DNA of 64,000 bases from a virus, in the IMG/VR virus record IMGVR_UViG_3300027759_000046, positions 186,001 through 250,000 of that record; one strand, given 5' to 3'. The notes beneath the pieces are model-generated. The model saw only the letters and a list, made by a program, of their open reading frames with translations. It searched no databases and was not told the DNA's origin. Made by a program: the position numbers and the translations under genes. How positions within the stretch are numbered: position 1 is the first letter of the stretch; each line of letters starts with the position of its first letter. This document shows, one piece after another, positions 56,821 to 64,000 of the stretch.

Positions 56821-58767
56821 TTACGTATTTCCATAGAATTTTTGTAAAGTCTCCTTGTAATAGTCAACGTAGCTGGAATCTGCCTGCTGTGCAGTTGACG
56901 GCCTCTTTGCTACGCCTGACTGATTTAGATTTCTTAGTGTATCAAAATCGTACTTGGAATCTTTAGCTAAATATACTTCATTTAGGAACCTTGAGTAGAC
57001 TTCTGCTAAATATTCTTTTGGCTGATTGTCAAGTTCTTCATTTGCAATCTCCCAGAAGTTTGGAGACTCAAAGAACGATGATGTGTTTACGCAAGTCATC
57101 GCCAAATCGTCATTACCGCTTTGGCTGCGATATGAACCGTTTGATGATTTACCGAATGATCCAAGTTCGTGAATTGTCTTAAATTCATTTGGCAAGATCT
57201 TATTAACTGCTGCAAGATACTTAAATCTCTCGCAGAATTTTATCTTATTTGTCATTGTTAATTTTAGGCCAGGTTTCCAGGCTTGAGCAGATTCAGTATG
57301 CTTTGAAAAGACTAGCATGCCGTTCCAATAGGCTTCGTTTTTTGTGATTTTGTCCATCACATACTCGCCCTTATGATTTAATTCAATTAGCATCCTAACC
57401 TTGTCTGGATTAAATATGTTGAATATAATATGCTCTAGCGAATTGCAGAATTCGTTAATATCTTTTTTATTGGTTCGGAACGTTGCAACTTGCACTAGCG
57501 CAAAGATATCAGTTTCATTTTTAATAAAGTCTTTTACCTGTTCCAACATTTTGATAGGTAGTGCAACGAACTTAAACACGTTAACTACTGAAAAGTCTCG
57601 ACTCAGTCCATCGGCTGTATCTACCGAAATTACATAATAGCTGGGATCAGCCTTAATGTCATCTGGGCTTAACTTGTTGAAGTTAGGGTGAACTGAAATT
57701 CCGTCTAATAGTTCCAATCTATCTGGAGTTTGGGACCATTCTGGGATGACGTAGTCTGTGCGGAGATTAAAGATCTTTTTAAGATCCTTTGACGGTAATA
57801 AGAGCTTATCAGATGAGAAAAACTGTAATCCATATTCTTGATTAAAATCTTCTTCTGACCCCAAGTTTGCAATTGTCATCTTCTTCCAAGCATCATCACG
57901 ACCTGGCACCTGCCACCAGTCCACTCTTAGCGGAACGTATGCGTTCTTTTGCTCGAGAGCGTCCATGTAGATTTCATAAAAACGGTTCATTCCATTTGGA
58001 GTTGAGGTTATTATAATCTTGGAATTGGATGAGGCTGAAATAGTAGGATAAATTGCTCGATAAAAGAAGTCAAGGTACGATGGATTGATGTGAGCAAACT
58101 CATCTATGTATAGTACGTGAATCGTAAAACCAATACCAGTATTTTTGGTAGTAGTACGACCAATTAAACGACACCCATTATCAAATTTCATGGACATTAC
58201 GTTATTTGAAATGCAACCAGGTTTTAGGAAGAACGGTAAGTTCTCGAATACTGACTTGATTTTATCAAGTACCTCTTTGGTAGTAGACGCGATATTGGCT
58301 ACCGCTAATACGTTTTTATCGGTATGGAATAGTAGGTACCATGCAACGAATACGCCAGACATAACTGTCTTACCGATCTGACGACTTGCCATCAAGCAGT
58401 TAAAACGATTATTCTTAAACGATCTAATAATCTCTTCTTGATAGTCTCGAAGCGTGATTTGCTGAATTCCCTCTTCTGTCATTACCTGCGCGTACTTGCT
58501 AGCAAAATAAACTGGATCAGCTTTACATCGCTTAATCTCGTCTATCTCTTCTGGCGTGTATTCGAAAACGATATTCGCTTTCTTCCAGACAGGATCATTA
58601 TCTTTAAATGGGGAATTCTTGATTGTCTTAACGTCAATTAAGCCGTTTTCGAAATCTTCAAGTAGTTGGTCTACTTTGGCTGTCGTCCAGATTGCGTTAT
58701 TCTCTTGATCAAGATTTGATAGCTTAATCCTAGAGGACCCGCCTGCGTTTGTTAGAAAATCTTTCAT
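56821..58767 (-). CDS. terminase large subunit, T4 gp17-like
   Basis: 648 aa. The DNA-packaging motor. ATPase part: Walker A S-R-Q-I-G-K-T (128-134), Walker B V-L-Y-I-D-E-F (218-224) and the coupling motif I-I-T-S-T-P-N-G (252-259). The nuclease part starts with V-I-S-V-D-T-A-D-G (379-387, D383 a metal ligand). It translocates and cuts the concatemer for headful packaging. Overlaps the upstream gene by 4 nt. Confidence 0.93.
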   Translation of the reverse strand: MKDFLTNAGGSSRIKLSNLDQENNAIWTTAKVDQLLEDFENGLIDVKTIKNSPFKDNDPVWKKANIVFEYTPEEIDEIKRCKADPVYFASKYAQVMTEEGIQQITLRDYQEEIIRSFKNNRFNCLMASRQIGKTVMSGVFVAWYLLFHTDKNVLAVANIASTTKEVLDKIKSVFENLPFFLKPGCISNNVMSMKFDNGCRLIGRTTTKNTGIGFTIHVLYIDEFAHINPSYLDFFYRAIYPTISASSNSKIIITSTPNGMNRFYEIYMDALEQKNAYVPLRVDWWQVPGRDDAWKKMTIANLGSEEDFNQEYGLQFFSSDKLLLPSKDLKKIFNLRTDYVIPEWSQTPDRLELLDGISVHPNFNKLSPDDIKADPSYYVISVDTADGLSRDFSVVNVFKFVALPIKMLEQVKDFIKNETDIFALVQVATFRTNKKDINEFCNSLEHIIFNIFNPDKVRMLIELNHKGEYVMDKITKNEAYWNGMLVFSKHTESAQAWKPGLKLTMTNKIKFCERFKYLAAVNKILPNEFKTIHELGSFGKSSNGSYRSQSGNDDLAMTCVNTSSFFESPNFWEIANEELDNQPKEYLAEVYSRFLNEVYLAKDSKYDFDTLRNLNQSGVAKRPSTAQQADSSYVDYYKETLQKFYGNT

Positions 58768-59501
58768 ATCAGTGAGTTAACGTCATCTGAAAAATCTTCT
58801 GGAGATTCTTCAGGCTTTATTACATCGGTGAGTCCACGTTCGTTCATTACTTCAGTTTTTCTACCGGGGTGGGTTAAGTGTCGAGAGTCCTCTTCATCTT
58901 CAACCTCTTCAGCCGTTATCTCTTTAATTAAATTTTTTGTTCCTGCTGTGATGTAGTAATCGCTAGTTGAGGCAAGTAACGGAGTTACTGAACCAGATCC
59001 ACCAGACGACTTTTGTTCAATATCACTATGCATCTTTTTATAAGTATCTTCCAGGAATAAGATATAGTTTGCTTGAGTTTTAATAACTGTTGTCAGCTTA
59101 TCTTGTAATTGACCAAATACCTCAAATAGACGAGGGTGGGCATTACCTTGATTAATCTCCTCGGCAATTTTTTCAATTGCCATTCGAATCGTCTTTAACT
59201 GAAAGAAAATATTTTGGATATTTGTATTATCTAGATTCTGTTTTTGACGTAAGTAATCATGTTTGTCTAGAACACCTAGATCAACATAGAACTTTAACAT
59301 TGATCCAGTAATATCCTTTGCCTGTTTTTCAAATTGAGAGTTCATCTCAACGAAATCTAACGGCGGGGCTGCTGCGATTTCTCCAAGCTGCTCGTCAACG
59401 ATATCGTCTTCTCCATTTGGACCTGTTGAGTAACCTCGTAGGAGATCCTCTAACTCACTTTTGATTTGAGCTTTCTTTTGCTTATCGAATACTTGACTCA
59501 T
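58764..59501 (-). CDS. candidate terminase small subunit
   Basis: 245 aa. Central helical region (about 85-170, L-K-T-I-R-M-A-I-E-K-I...Q-D-K-L-T-T-V-I-K) with acidic N- and C-terminal extensions, a layout compatible with T4 gp16-type small terminases (helical oligomerisation core). It lies directly upstream of the large subunit with a 4-nt overlap. The assignment rests mainly on position. Confidence 0.5.
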   Translation of the reverse strand: MSQVFDKQKKAQIKSELEDLLRGYSTGPNGEDDIVDEQLGEIAAAPPLDFVEMNSQFEKQAKDITGSMLKFYVDLGVLDKHDYLRQKQNLDNTNIQNIFFQLKTIRMAIEKIAEEINQGNAHPRLFEVFGQLQDKLTTVIKTQANYILFLEDTYKKMHSDIEQKSSGGSGSVTPLLASTSDYYITAGTKNLIKEITAEEVEDEEDSRHLTHPGRKTEVMNERGLTDVIKPEESPEDFSDDVNSLI

Positions 59502-59507
59502 ATAATA

Positions 59508-59753
59508 TTAGTTTATGCGGTTTTCGTTTTTATCTAGTGCAGGATTAGCAAATATTTTGATCTGCTTAACTGCTTCAATGTGTTCGTAAATGTAGGTTTC
59601 AAGATAGCTCATGAAGCCGTCTAGTATTGGATTTGCACCAAACATTTGGTTAGACAAAGTCTTCTTTAGAATTGAGTCTTTGTACTTAAAACCCAGATGC
59701 AGGCGTTTGTCCTTGCGATTGTATATTGTCCAGTAGAGAGAATTTCTTATCAT
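59508..59753 (-). CDS. small hypothetical protein (81 aa)
   Basis: Basic N-terminal half, aromatic-rich, no recognised motif. It is squeezed between the wedge gene (1-nt overlap) and the terminase genes, so it is part of the late operon; a baseplate or head-completion role is possible. Confidence 0.5.
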   Translation of the reverse strand: MIRNSLYWTIYNRKDKRLHLGFKYKDSILKKTLSNQMFGANPILDGFMSYLETYIYEHIEAVKQIKIFANPALDKNENRIN

Positions 59754-61438
59754 TATACGATTCCTAATTTTTTACGAACTACTTTCTGTGATTTAATTTC
59801 AATATTTAGTGCACCTAACGAGCCGTCAGATAGTCCAGTTTGATATGCATTACCGTTTCGATCGGACCAACCTCCTCTGATTACTGGGAATTCGGCTGAT
59901 TTAATTATAATATCATTAAATTCGTCTAGTCCAACTCTATCAGTTTCACGTCTATTCGGCCTTTCCGTAAAAGCAACCTCATTCAGTTCAGATAGTATTG
60001 TGATGCTCACTGAGTCAACACCATTTACCTCCTCAACTATTTTAATTAGATCACTCTTTGGAACACGGTCGTTTCGGTTAAGTTTAATAAAGTAGTTGCC
60101 GACTGCGTCTGAAATATCTGACTTAATAATATCATTTGAAACATCGTCAAATGCAATAACGCTGATGTTTAGCACGTATTTAGTAATAACTGGATCCAGC
60201 AAATTAATTTCACTTGAAATCATTTTTGTTCCAGAGCGTTCAATGTATTTTAGAAGCTCATTTTTTTGAAATTGAGTTAACGTGAATTTGGATAGAGCCA
60301 AGTTAAAATAGTCAGTTCCGGTTTTAAACATTTGCGAAACGTCTGGCACAAGAAATAAGTTAATCATTCTTGCGTCTAACTCATCTAGGAAAACTCTAAT
60401 GGTTGAGAACATCTGCATTTTGTGAAGTAGAACTTCGTAATTATCAACGTTAACTAATGCAAAATTCTTTGATGCTTTTGGCGCGATTAATCGAGTTAAG
60501 GCAATCTCTTCAGGATCAACACCAAAACTTGGTGGACTTACTGTGTAAATATCAAAATATTCATTAAGGTTTATCTCTTCTCCGATTGGAGAAAATGCAG
60601 TCTCAGCGAAAGTAAAGAATACTTGACTTGGATTATCAATTATGATATTTCCGCCAGCACCCTCTGATACTAAGTATTCAACAACGATTTCAGAACCGGC
60701 TGCTGGAATTTTACCAAATGAACCGTTTCCAAAATAGATGTCTAATCCATTAGTTATCCCGGTTTTAGCAATGAAACCTTTTCCGCCGCGAGGCATGTCT
60801 AACATTGACTCGTATTTGGTCCATTGTTCTCCATTGACATACACCTTAACCTTAAAATTATCGATGTAGTAATTATTTGGAAAACCTAACTGGTAACTCT
60901 CAAGAGCTTGGCCCTTTCCAGTAAAAGTTTGGGTCTCAATTTGACCTTGTCGCAGGCTAAAAACTGTTGGGGGTTCATTGCCTGTCAAGTTTAATCGGAT
61001 TTCATCTTGCGGTAATTCAATAACGTAGGTTAGGCCGTTATTATCGCAAGTTACCTTGAACAGATCGTTTAATAGGGCTTTATTAACGGGTGGAGTTATT
61101 CCAGGTTTTCTAACTACTCTGATCTGGGCAGTTGCGCCAATTGCACGGCTTGGATTGTGGCCTGCTAAACTTGCTAATGAATAGATTGAAGATGGTCGAG
61201 TTGCCTCATTGATATTCAACTCAGTAATTGAGTCTTCAATATAATAAAATATTAATTGGCTTAAGTTTTCAAAAACAATCAACAACTGACCAAATGGCGA
61301 AGCTGCCGTAAAGATGGTCTTTGCCTGCTTGAAACGATTCTGCAAGAATGTGATTGATTCTCCCAAGATATCGTTTATTCGGATCTTTAGGCTCGTGAAG
61401 AGTCTAAGTGATGTATTTTGACTTGATAGGTTTGCCAT
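59753..61438 (-). CDS. baseplate wedge protein, T4 gp6 / baseplate J-like
   Basis: 561 aa. The central region (about 220-275, I-Y-F-G-N-G-S-F-G-K-I-P-A-A-G-S-E-I-V-V-E-Y) is the hallmark of baseplate J/gp6 proteins, and the C-terminal half (D-P-V-I-T-K-Y-V-L-N-I-S-V...V-N-G-V-D-S-V-S-I) matches their later domains. It forms the ring of the contractile-tail baseplate. GATAAATA lies 22 nt upstream. Confidence 0.85.
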   Translation of the reverse strand: MANLSSQNTSLRLFTSLKIRINDILGESITFLQNRFKQAKTIFTAASPFGQLLIVFENLSQLIFYYIEDSITELNINEATRPSSIYSLASLAGHNPSRAIGATAQIRVVRKPGITPPVNKALLNDLFKVTCDNNGLTYVIELPQDEIRLNLTGNEPPTVFSLRQGQIETQTFTGKGQALESYQLGFPNNYYIDNFKVKVYVNGEQWTKYESMLDMPRGGKGFIAKTGITNGLDIYFGNGSFGKIPAAGSEIVVEYLVSEGAGGNIIIDNPSQVFFTFAETAFSPIGEEINLNEYFDIYTVSPPSFGVDPEEIALTRLIAPKASKNFALVNVDNYEVLLHKMQMFSTIRVFLDELDARMINLFLVPDVSQMFKTGTDYFNLALSKFTLTQFQKNELLKYIERSGTKMISSEINLLDPVITKYVLNISVIAFDDVSNDIIKSDISDAVGNYFIKLNRNDRVPKSDLIKIVEEVNGVDSVSITILSELNEVAFTERPNRRETDRVGLDEFNDIIIKSAEFPVIRGGWSDRNGNAYQTGLSDGSLGALNIEIKSQKVVRKKLGIV

Positions 61439-61460
61439 CGGTAACGGACTTCTTTTTGAT

Positions 61461-61468
61461 TATTTATC
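61461..61468 (-). promoter_or_regulatory. late-type GATAAATA promoter box
   Basis: GATAAATA on the minus strand 22 nt before the ATG at 61438; it heads the wedge-terminase-phoH-sigma run. Confidence 0.6.
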
Positions 61469-61517
61469 AGCCCAATCTTTTCTTTGCAAAACCATGACCT
61501 TGGATAAATACTTTTAG

Positions 61518-61523
61518 TATAAT
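61518..61523 (+). promoter_or_regulatory. TATAAT box of the tmRNA gene
   Basis: GTATAATA 15 nt before the mature 5' end at 61539, so the precursor would carry a short leader removed by RNase P. Confidence 0.55.
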
Positions 61524-61538
61524 ACTTTTATACTACAT

Positions 61539-61907
61539 GGGGGTGCTTGGATTTGACGCGGATGGTTCAAGTATGCTCGCACGCCGAGGATGATGCTAAG
61601 ACTCGCTAAAACGTATCAAAACGATAAGTGGAAACACTAACTTCTGGAGCCTAGTTAACGCTGGCGTTAGCACTCCGGTTACTGAAGAGCTTTTAGCTGC
61701 ATAAGTAACCAAGCGGCAACTGCTTGACCGAACCAAAGTTGCAAAACCAGCATGGCGTAGCGGCCAAGTCTAACCGTTACCGACTTTTAGCTCTAAGTCG
61801 TTAAAGAATGAGATAGTTGGTCCAGTTAGAAAATGGGACTAAGCGTGTGAACGAGAGTTTACTCGAAAATCTTGCGGACACGGGTTCGACTCCCGTCACC
61901 TCCACCA
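61539..61907 (+). ncRNA. ssrA: transfer-messenger RNA (tmRNA)
   Basis: 369 nt. The 5' strand GGGGGUG (61539-61545) pairs with CACCUCC (61897-61903) as a 7-bp acceptor stem, followed by A and an encoded CCA (61905-61907). The T arm (GGGUUCGACUCCC) and the U-G-G-A-U-U-U-G-A-C-G 5' segment are canonical. The tag frame runs 61657-61704 after UAGUU and encodes NAGVSTPVTEELLAA, then tandem stops (UAA G UAA). It would rescue stalled ribosomes and tag products for proteolysis. The tag lacks the usual aromatic residue before the final LAA-type tail. A complete tmRNA in a phage is uncommon. Confidence 0.93.
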
Positions 61908-61913
61908 TGTCTT

Positions 61914-61946
61914 AAAGGCTTCCATTACGGAAGCCTTTTCTTTTTA
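61914..61946 (+). terminator. rho-independent terminator of the tmRNA
   Basis: Ten-bp arms AAAGGCTTCC (61914-61923) and GGAAGCCTTT (61929-61938) with a TTTTCTTTTT tail. Confidence 0.88.
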
Positions 61947-61958
61947 GACAGCCTGATT

Positions 61959-61966
61959 GATAAATA
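61959..61966 (+). promoter_or_regulatory. late-type GATAAATA box, leaderless spacing
   Basis: GATAAATA with only 5 nt to the ATG at 61972, directly behind the tmRNA terminator. Confidence 0.6.
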
Positions 61967-61971
61967 AGAGT

Positions 61972-62724
61972 ATGAAGGCACTTAACACCGACGATATTTT
62001 TTTAAGGAATTTAACAATAGCTCTACTTGATCTCCTGAATGGATCAATGACACTTTCTCTGTCTAGAGACGATCATAAAGAGACATTCTCTGTTCCATTT
62101 CTCTATAATTTTGGAACTGATGAGGGTTTCTTAAAGGATTTTTATATTGGACTCCCAGACAACTGTCAAATCCCAGTAGCCGAAGGCACTTACGATATTA
62201 TTCCAAGAGGAATTGTTACCCTAGGATCATTTCAGGTAAAATCATCAGATATTACAAATCGATTCATTCGTGGACAGTACTCCGAATTGGAACGCGGACC
62301 AAACGATCAAAACGTTTTAACTGGATATTCTGCTCAACTCTATTCTCTACCAATGTCAGTTAAGTTTGACGTAAAGATTATTTGCGATAACTTAAATAAA
62401 GCATTCAAGATTGCTGAGAGAATGTTAGACATTAATTACGCAAATCGTGTAATGTATTTTCAATACAATGGAGTTCGTATTCCGGCTCAATTCCAGTTTC
62501 CAACAAATGAAACGGTTGACAAGGTTTACAAATTTACAATGAATGAAAATAACAAGATCAATGTGAGTCTTTCAATTGATGTTGAGACCTATTTCCCAAG
62601 CTTTGAGCAGAGTTCTAAGAGGCTTAGCACAAATGTTATGGAAAGAGTTAATATCAATAAAAAGGACGATACTGGAAATAATATGACAAGCAGTTGGGTT
62701 GATCAAAATACACCTATCATTTAA
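61972..62724 (+). CDS. tail/baseplate structural protein (250 aa)
   Basis: Start at the ATG at 61972, after the late-type box; an upstream in-frame start at 61957 overlaps the promoter. The protein has an N-terminal globular part and a beta-rich middle (Q-L-Y-S-L-P-M-S-V-K-F-D-V-K-I-I-C-D), and no enzyme motif. Style and promoter match a contractile-tail component. The stop overlaps the next start (TAATG). Confidence 0.55.
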   Translation: MKALNTDDIFLRNLTIALLDLLNGSMTLSLSRDDHKETFSVPFLYNFGTDEGFLKDFYIGLPDNCQIPVAEGTYDIIPRGIVTLGSFQVKSSDITNRFIRGQYSELERGPNDQNVLTGYSAQLYSLPMSVKFDVKIICDNLNKAFKIAERMLDINYANRVMYFQYNGVRIPAQFQFPTNETVDKVYKFTMNENNKINVSLSIDVETYFPSFEQSSKRLSTNVMERVNINKKDDTGNNMTSSWVDQNTPII

Positions 62725-63506
62725 TGAAGTACTTATTAGAATTTAAAACATTTACAATTACTGAAGGCGGTAACGCTTTTCCTGATGCACAAAGCCTTGA
62801 TCGTGGCGCGGTTGAACCGGCTTTTGCTAAATTCCAAGATGCAATGTCAAATGTATTTGGCAAAGCTGAACTTGAATTAATTGGTTCATGGAAACAAAAA
62901 GAAGTATCTGGTGATCTAGATACTCTATTCTATTCTGACTTAACTCTTCCTGAGATCTCAGCAAAAGTTCAAGAAGCAGGATACGAAACCAAGATATTTT
63001 ATGGATTTAATATTGTGTCCGTTAAATTTGAAATTTCACCAGAGCATTTTGTTCAATTTGATATGTTCGTTAGGCCGATGGACACCAACCGTGATGTAAA
63101 CGATTTGTTCTATAAATCAACTGATGAAGAACGGTATTCAACAAAGCATCGTGTCTTTTTGATCTTTTGTGCGCTAGATTCTATGAAGTTTGATAAGATT
63201 GAAAAAGACGGTGTGTTAACTCATTTTAAAGGTTATATGCTTCGACCTGACGGTCTCTATCAATTCACGAAAGAGATGAAGAAGATTAATTATAAGATTA
63301 TGGATCGCCAAAAGTTAACCGACGACCTTGATCAAATTTCGTTGATCTTATTTGGTAAAGTCTATCCGTATCAACAATGGAATACTTACGAAAAGACTCT
63401 CACCTTGCTTGAGAAGAATCCTAAATTAGACATGAAGACTATTCTTGACGAATATCGTGCTAAATTGGATGAAGAAGGTCTTGTGGTTCCAGGTGGAATC
63501 AGTTAA
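62724..63506 (+). CDS. second putative capsid-targeted nucleotidyltransferase-like protein
   Basis: 260 aa with leader MKYLLEFKTFTITE|G. The nucleotidyltransferase-type pattern is L-I-G-S-W-K-Q-K-E-V-S-G-D-L-D-T-L-F (about 53-70; G-S and D-x-D-like carboxylates) and a later F-V-Q-F-D-M-F-V (third acidic residue, about 112-119). A C-terminal helical domain follows. Together with the 23523 protein this gives two leader-bearing NTase-like proteins. Translationally coupled to the tail gene upstream. Confidence 0.6.
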   Translation: MKYLLEFKTFTITEGGNAFPDAQSLDRGAVEPAFAKFQDAMSNVFGKAELELIGSWKQKEVSGDLDTLFYSDLTLPEISAKVQEAGYETKIFYGFNIVSVKFEISPEHFVQFDMFVRPMDTNRDVNDLFYKSTDEERYSTKHRVFLIFCALDSMKFDKIEKDGVLTHFKGYMLRPDGLYQFTKEMKKINYKIMDRQKLTDDLDQISLILFGKVYPYQQWNTYEKTLTLLEKNPKLDMKTILDEYRAKLDEEGLVVPGGIS

Positions 63507-63985
63507 TCAAATTCCAATTCCAAATCAAAATTGAAATACTTAAAATCTACAGTAAATGTCTGAAATTGTGGAGTAACTGACGAGTACGATAGAGTTATTG
63601 CACTCATTTGAGTAATCATTGGTCGGTTAAAGATAATTGAACTTACTCCATACCCTTCATTATTTAAAAGAGTTAATCTGATCGGGCTAAAATACGGATG
63701 GTTGCCGTGTCTGATTGGACTATTTGTTAGAGCTTGACCCAACGAATTGCCTGTATTCTTTTCGCTTGTGTTTGCAGGCTCAAGGTAATTAAGTAACGTA
63801 TCCATCATGATGAAATAGTTTAAGTAGGCATCAGTTAACTTAAAAGTTAATTTAAGATCCCTATTAAACATGTCAGCAATGGGCTTTGAAGATTGAACTT
63901 CTTGTATTTTACCAAGAGTTCTGGTCTGAGTCGGCAATTGGCTTGTTAATCCAGGAAAGGTTACGCTCTGAATAGTTGATGCCAT
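63503..63985 (-). CDS. putative tail tube protein, T4 gp19-like
   Basis: 160 aa, the size of T4 gp19. N-terminal V-T-F-P-G-L...L-P-T-Q-T-R-T-L-G resembles the tube-protein start (P-G/A...L-P), and the C-terminal M-S-A-I-T-L-S-Y-S-S-V-T-P-Q-F-Q-T-F-T-V is the outer beta-hairpin pattern of contractile-tail tube proteins. A tube-initiator role (gp54/gp48 type) is possible. The stop overlaps the convergent NTase gene by 4 nt. Confidence 0.5.
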   Translation of the reverse strand: MASTIQSVTFPGLTSQLPTQTRTLGKIQEVQSSKPIADMFNRDLKLTFKLTDAYLNYFIMMDTLLNYLEPANTSEKNTGNSLGQALTNSPIRHGNHPYFSPIRLTLLNNEGYGVSSIIFNRPMITQMSAITLSYSSVTPQFQTFTVDFKYFNFDLELEFD

Positions 63986-64000
63986 AAAATCTGAAATTGA

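Noticed and set aside
61539-61907. tRNA gene or group I intron within the tmRNA
   Set aside because: The tRNA-like ends belong to one continuous tmRNA of normal length (369 nt) with a tag frame; no intron core or anticodon arm is needed to explain it.
1-64000. Prophage or integrated element with attachment sites
   Set aside because: No integrase, excisionase, repressor pair or flanking direct repeats are visible; the gene content is that of a lytic T4-like phage.

Overview
The window is part of the genome of a large tailed phage of the T4-like contractile-tail type. The hallmark genes are a terminase large subunit, a gp6/J-like baseplate wedge protein, a gp26-like baseplate hub protein, a gp19-like tube candidate, a PhoH-like ATPase and an ECF-like sigma factor. 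The host is most likely a member of Bacteroidota. The phage carries a bS21 ribosomal protein of the Bacteroidota type, a DUF3127 protein and a DUF4494-like protein. Start codons follow A-rich leaders or almost no leader rather than Shine-Dalgarno sites. No integrase, tRNA cluster or CRISPR array was seen.

Layout. 1-3.1 kb: very small genes (HTH, KTSC, zinc-finger and membrane proteins) around a 0.6 kb gene-free stretch holding an 11-bp-phased array of CCNGG boxes. 3.1-4.2 kb: a GC-rich SGNH-hydrolase-like gene. 4.2-20 kb: mostly genes whose products begin with a short peptide resembling the T4 capsid-targeting sequence. They include peptidoglycan-binding, lysin, CHAP and zinc-peptidase proteins and are interleaved with a secreted nuclease, a CAP protein, a histone-deacetylase-family enzyme and a PD-(D/E)XK nuclease. 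20-25.4 kb: thymidylate synthase, small unknowns, a phosphoesterase, a nucleotidyltransferase and a zincless Fpg/Nei glycosylase. 25.4-33.1 kb: a lectin-like virion protein, a roughly 470-nt structured non-coding RNA, and a repair/replication block (UvdE, exonuclease, SSB-like DUF3127, guanylate kinase, DNA ligase). 33.2-43.9 kb: collagen-like and ejection-type proteins, an ATP-grasp enzyme, Nudix, bS21, a glycosyltransferase, an MBD4-like glycosylase and an FkbM methyltransferase. 44-61.4 kb: a nearly continuous minus-strand virion, lysis and packaging block with the sigma factor. 61.5-64 kb: a complete tmRNA and further tail genes.

How it works together (inference). Two promoter classes are visible. 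A TATAAT box lies 6-7 nt before the start codon of several metabolic or host-takeover genes, implying leaderless mRNAs. A T4-late-like RATAAATA box precedes virion genes and genes encoding the putative capsid-targeted proteins; the sigma factor at 55.2-55.8 kb is the obvious candidate to read it. About 20 proteins with the shared N-terminal peptide (pattern MK-x(3-8)-F-x-x-F-(I/L/V)-N-E) may be loaded into the prohead, trimmed by a gp21-like protease lying outside this window, and injected with the DNA. That would give this phage an unusually large and enzymatically diverse injected protein set.
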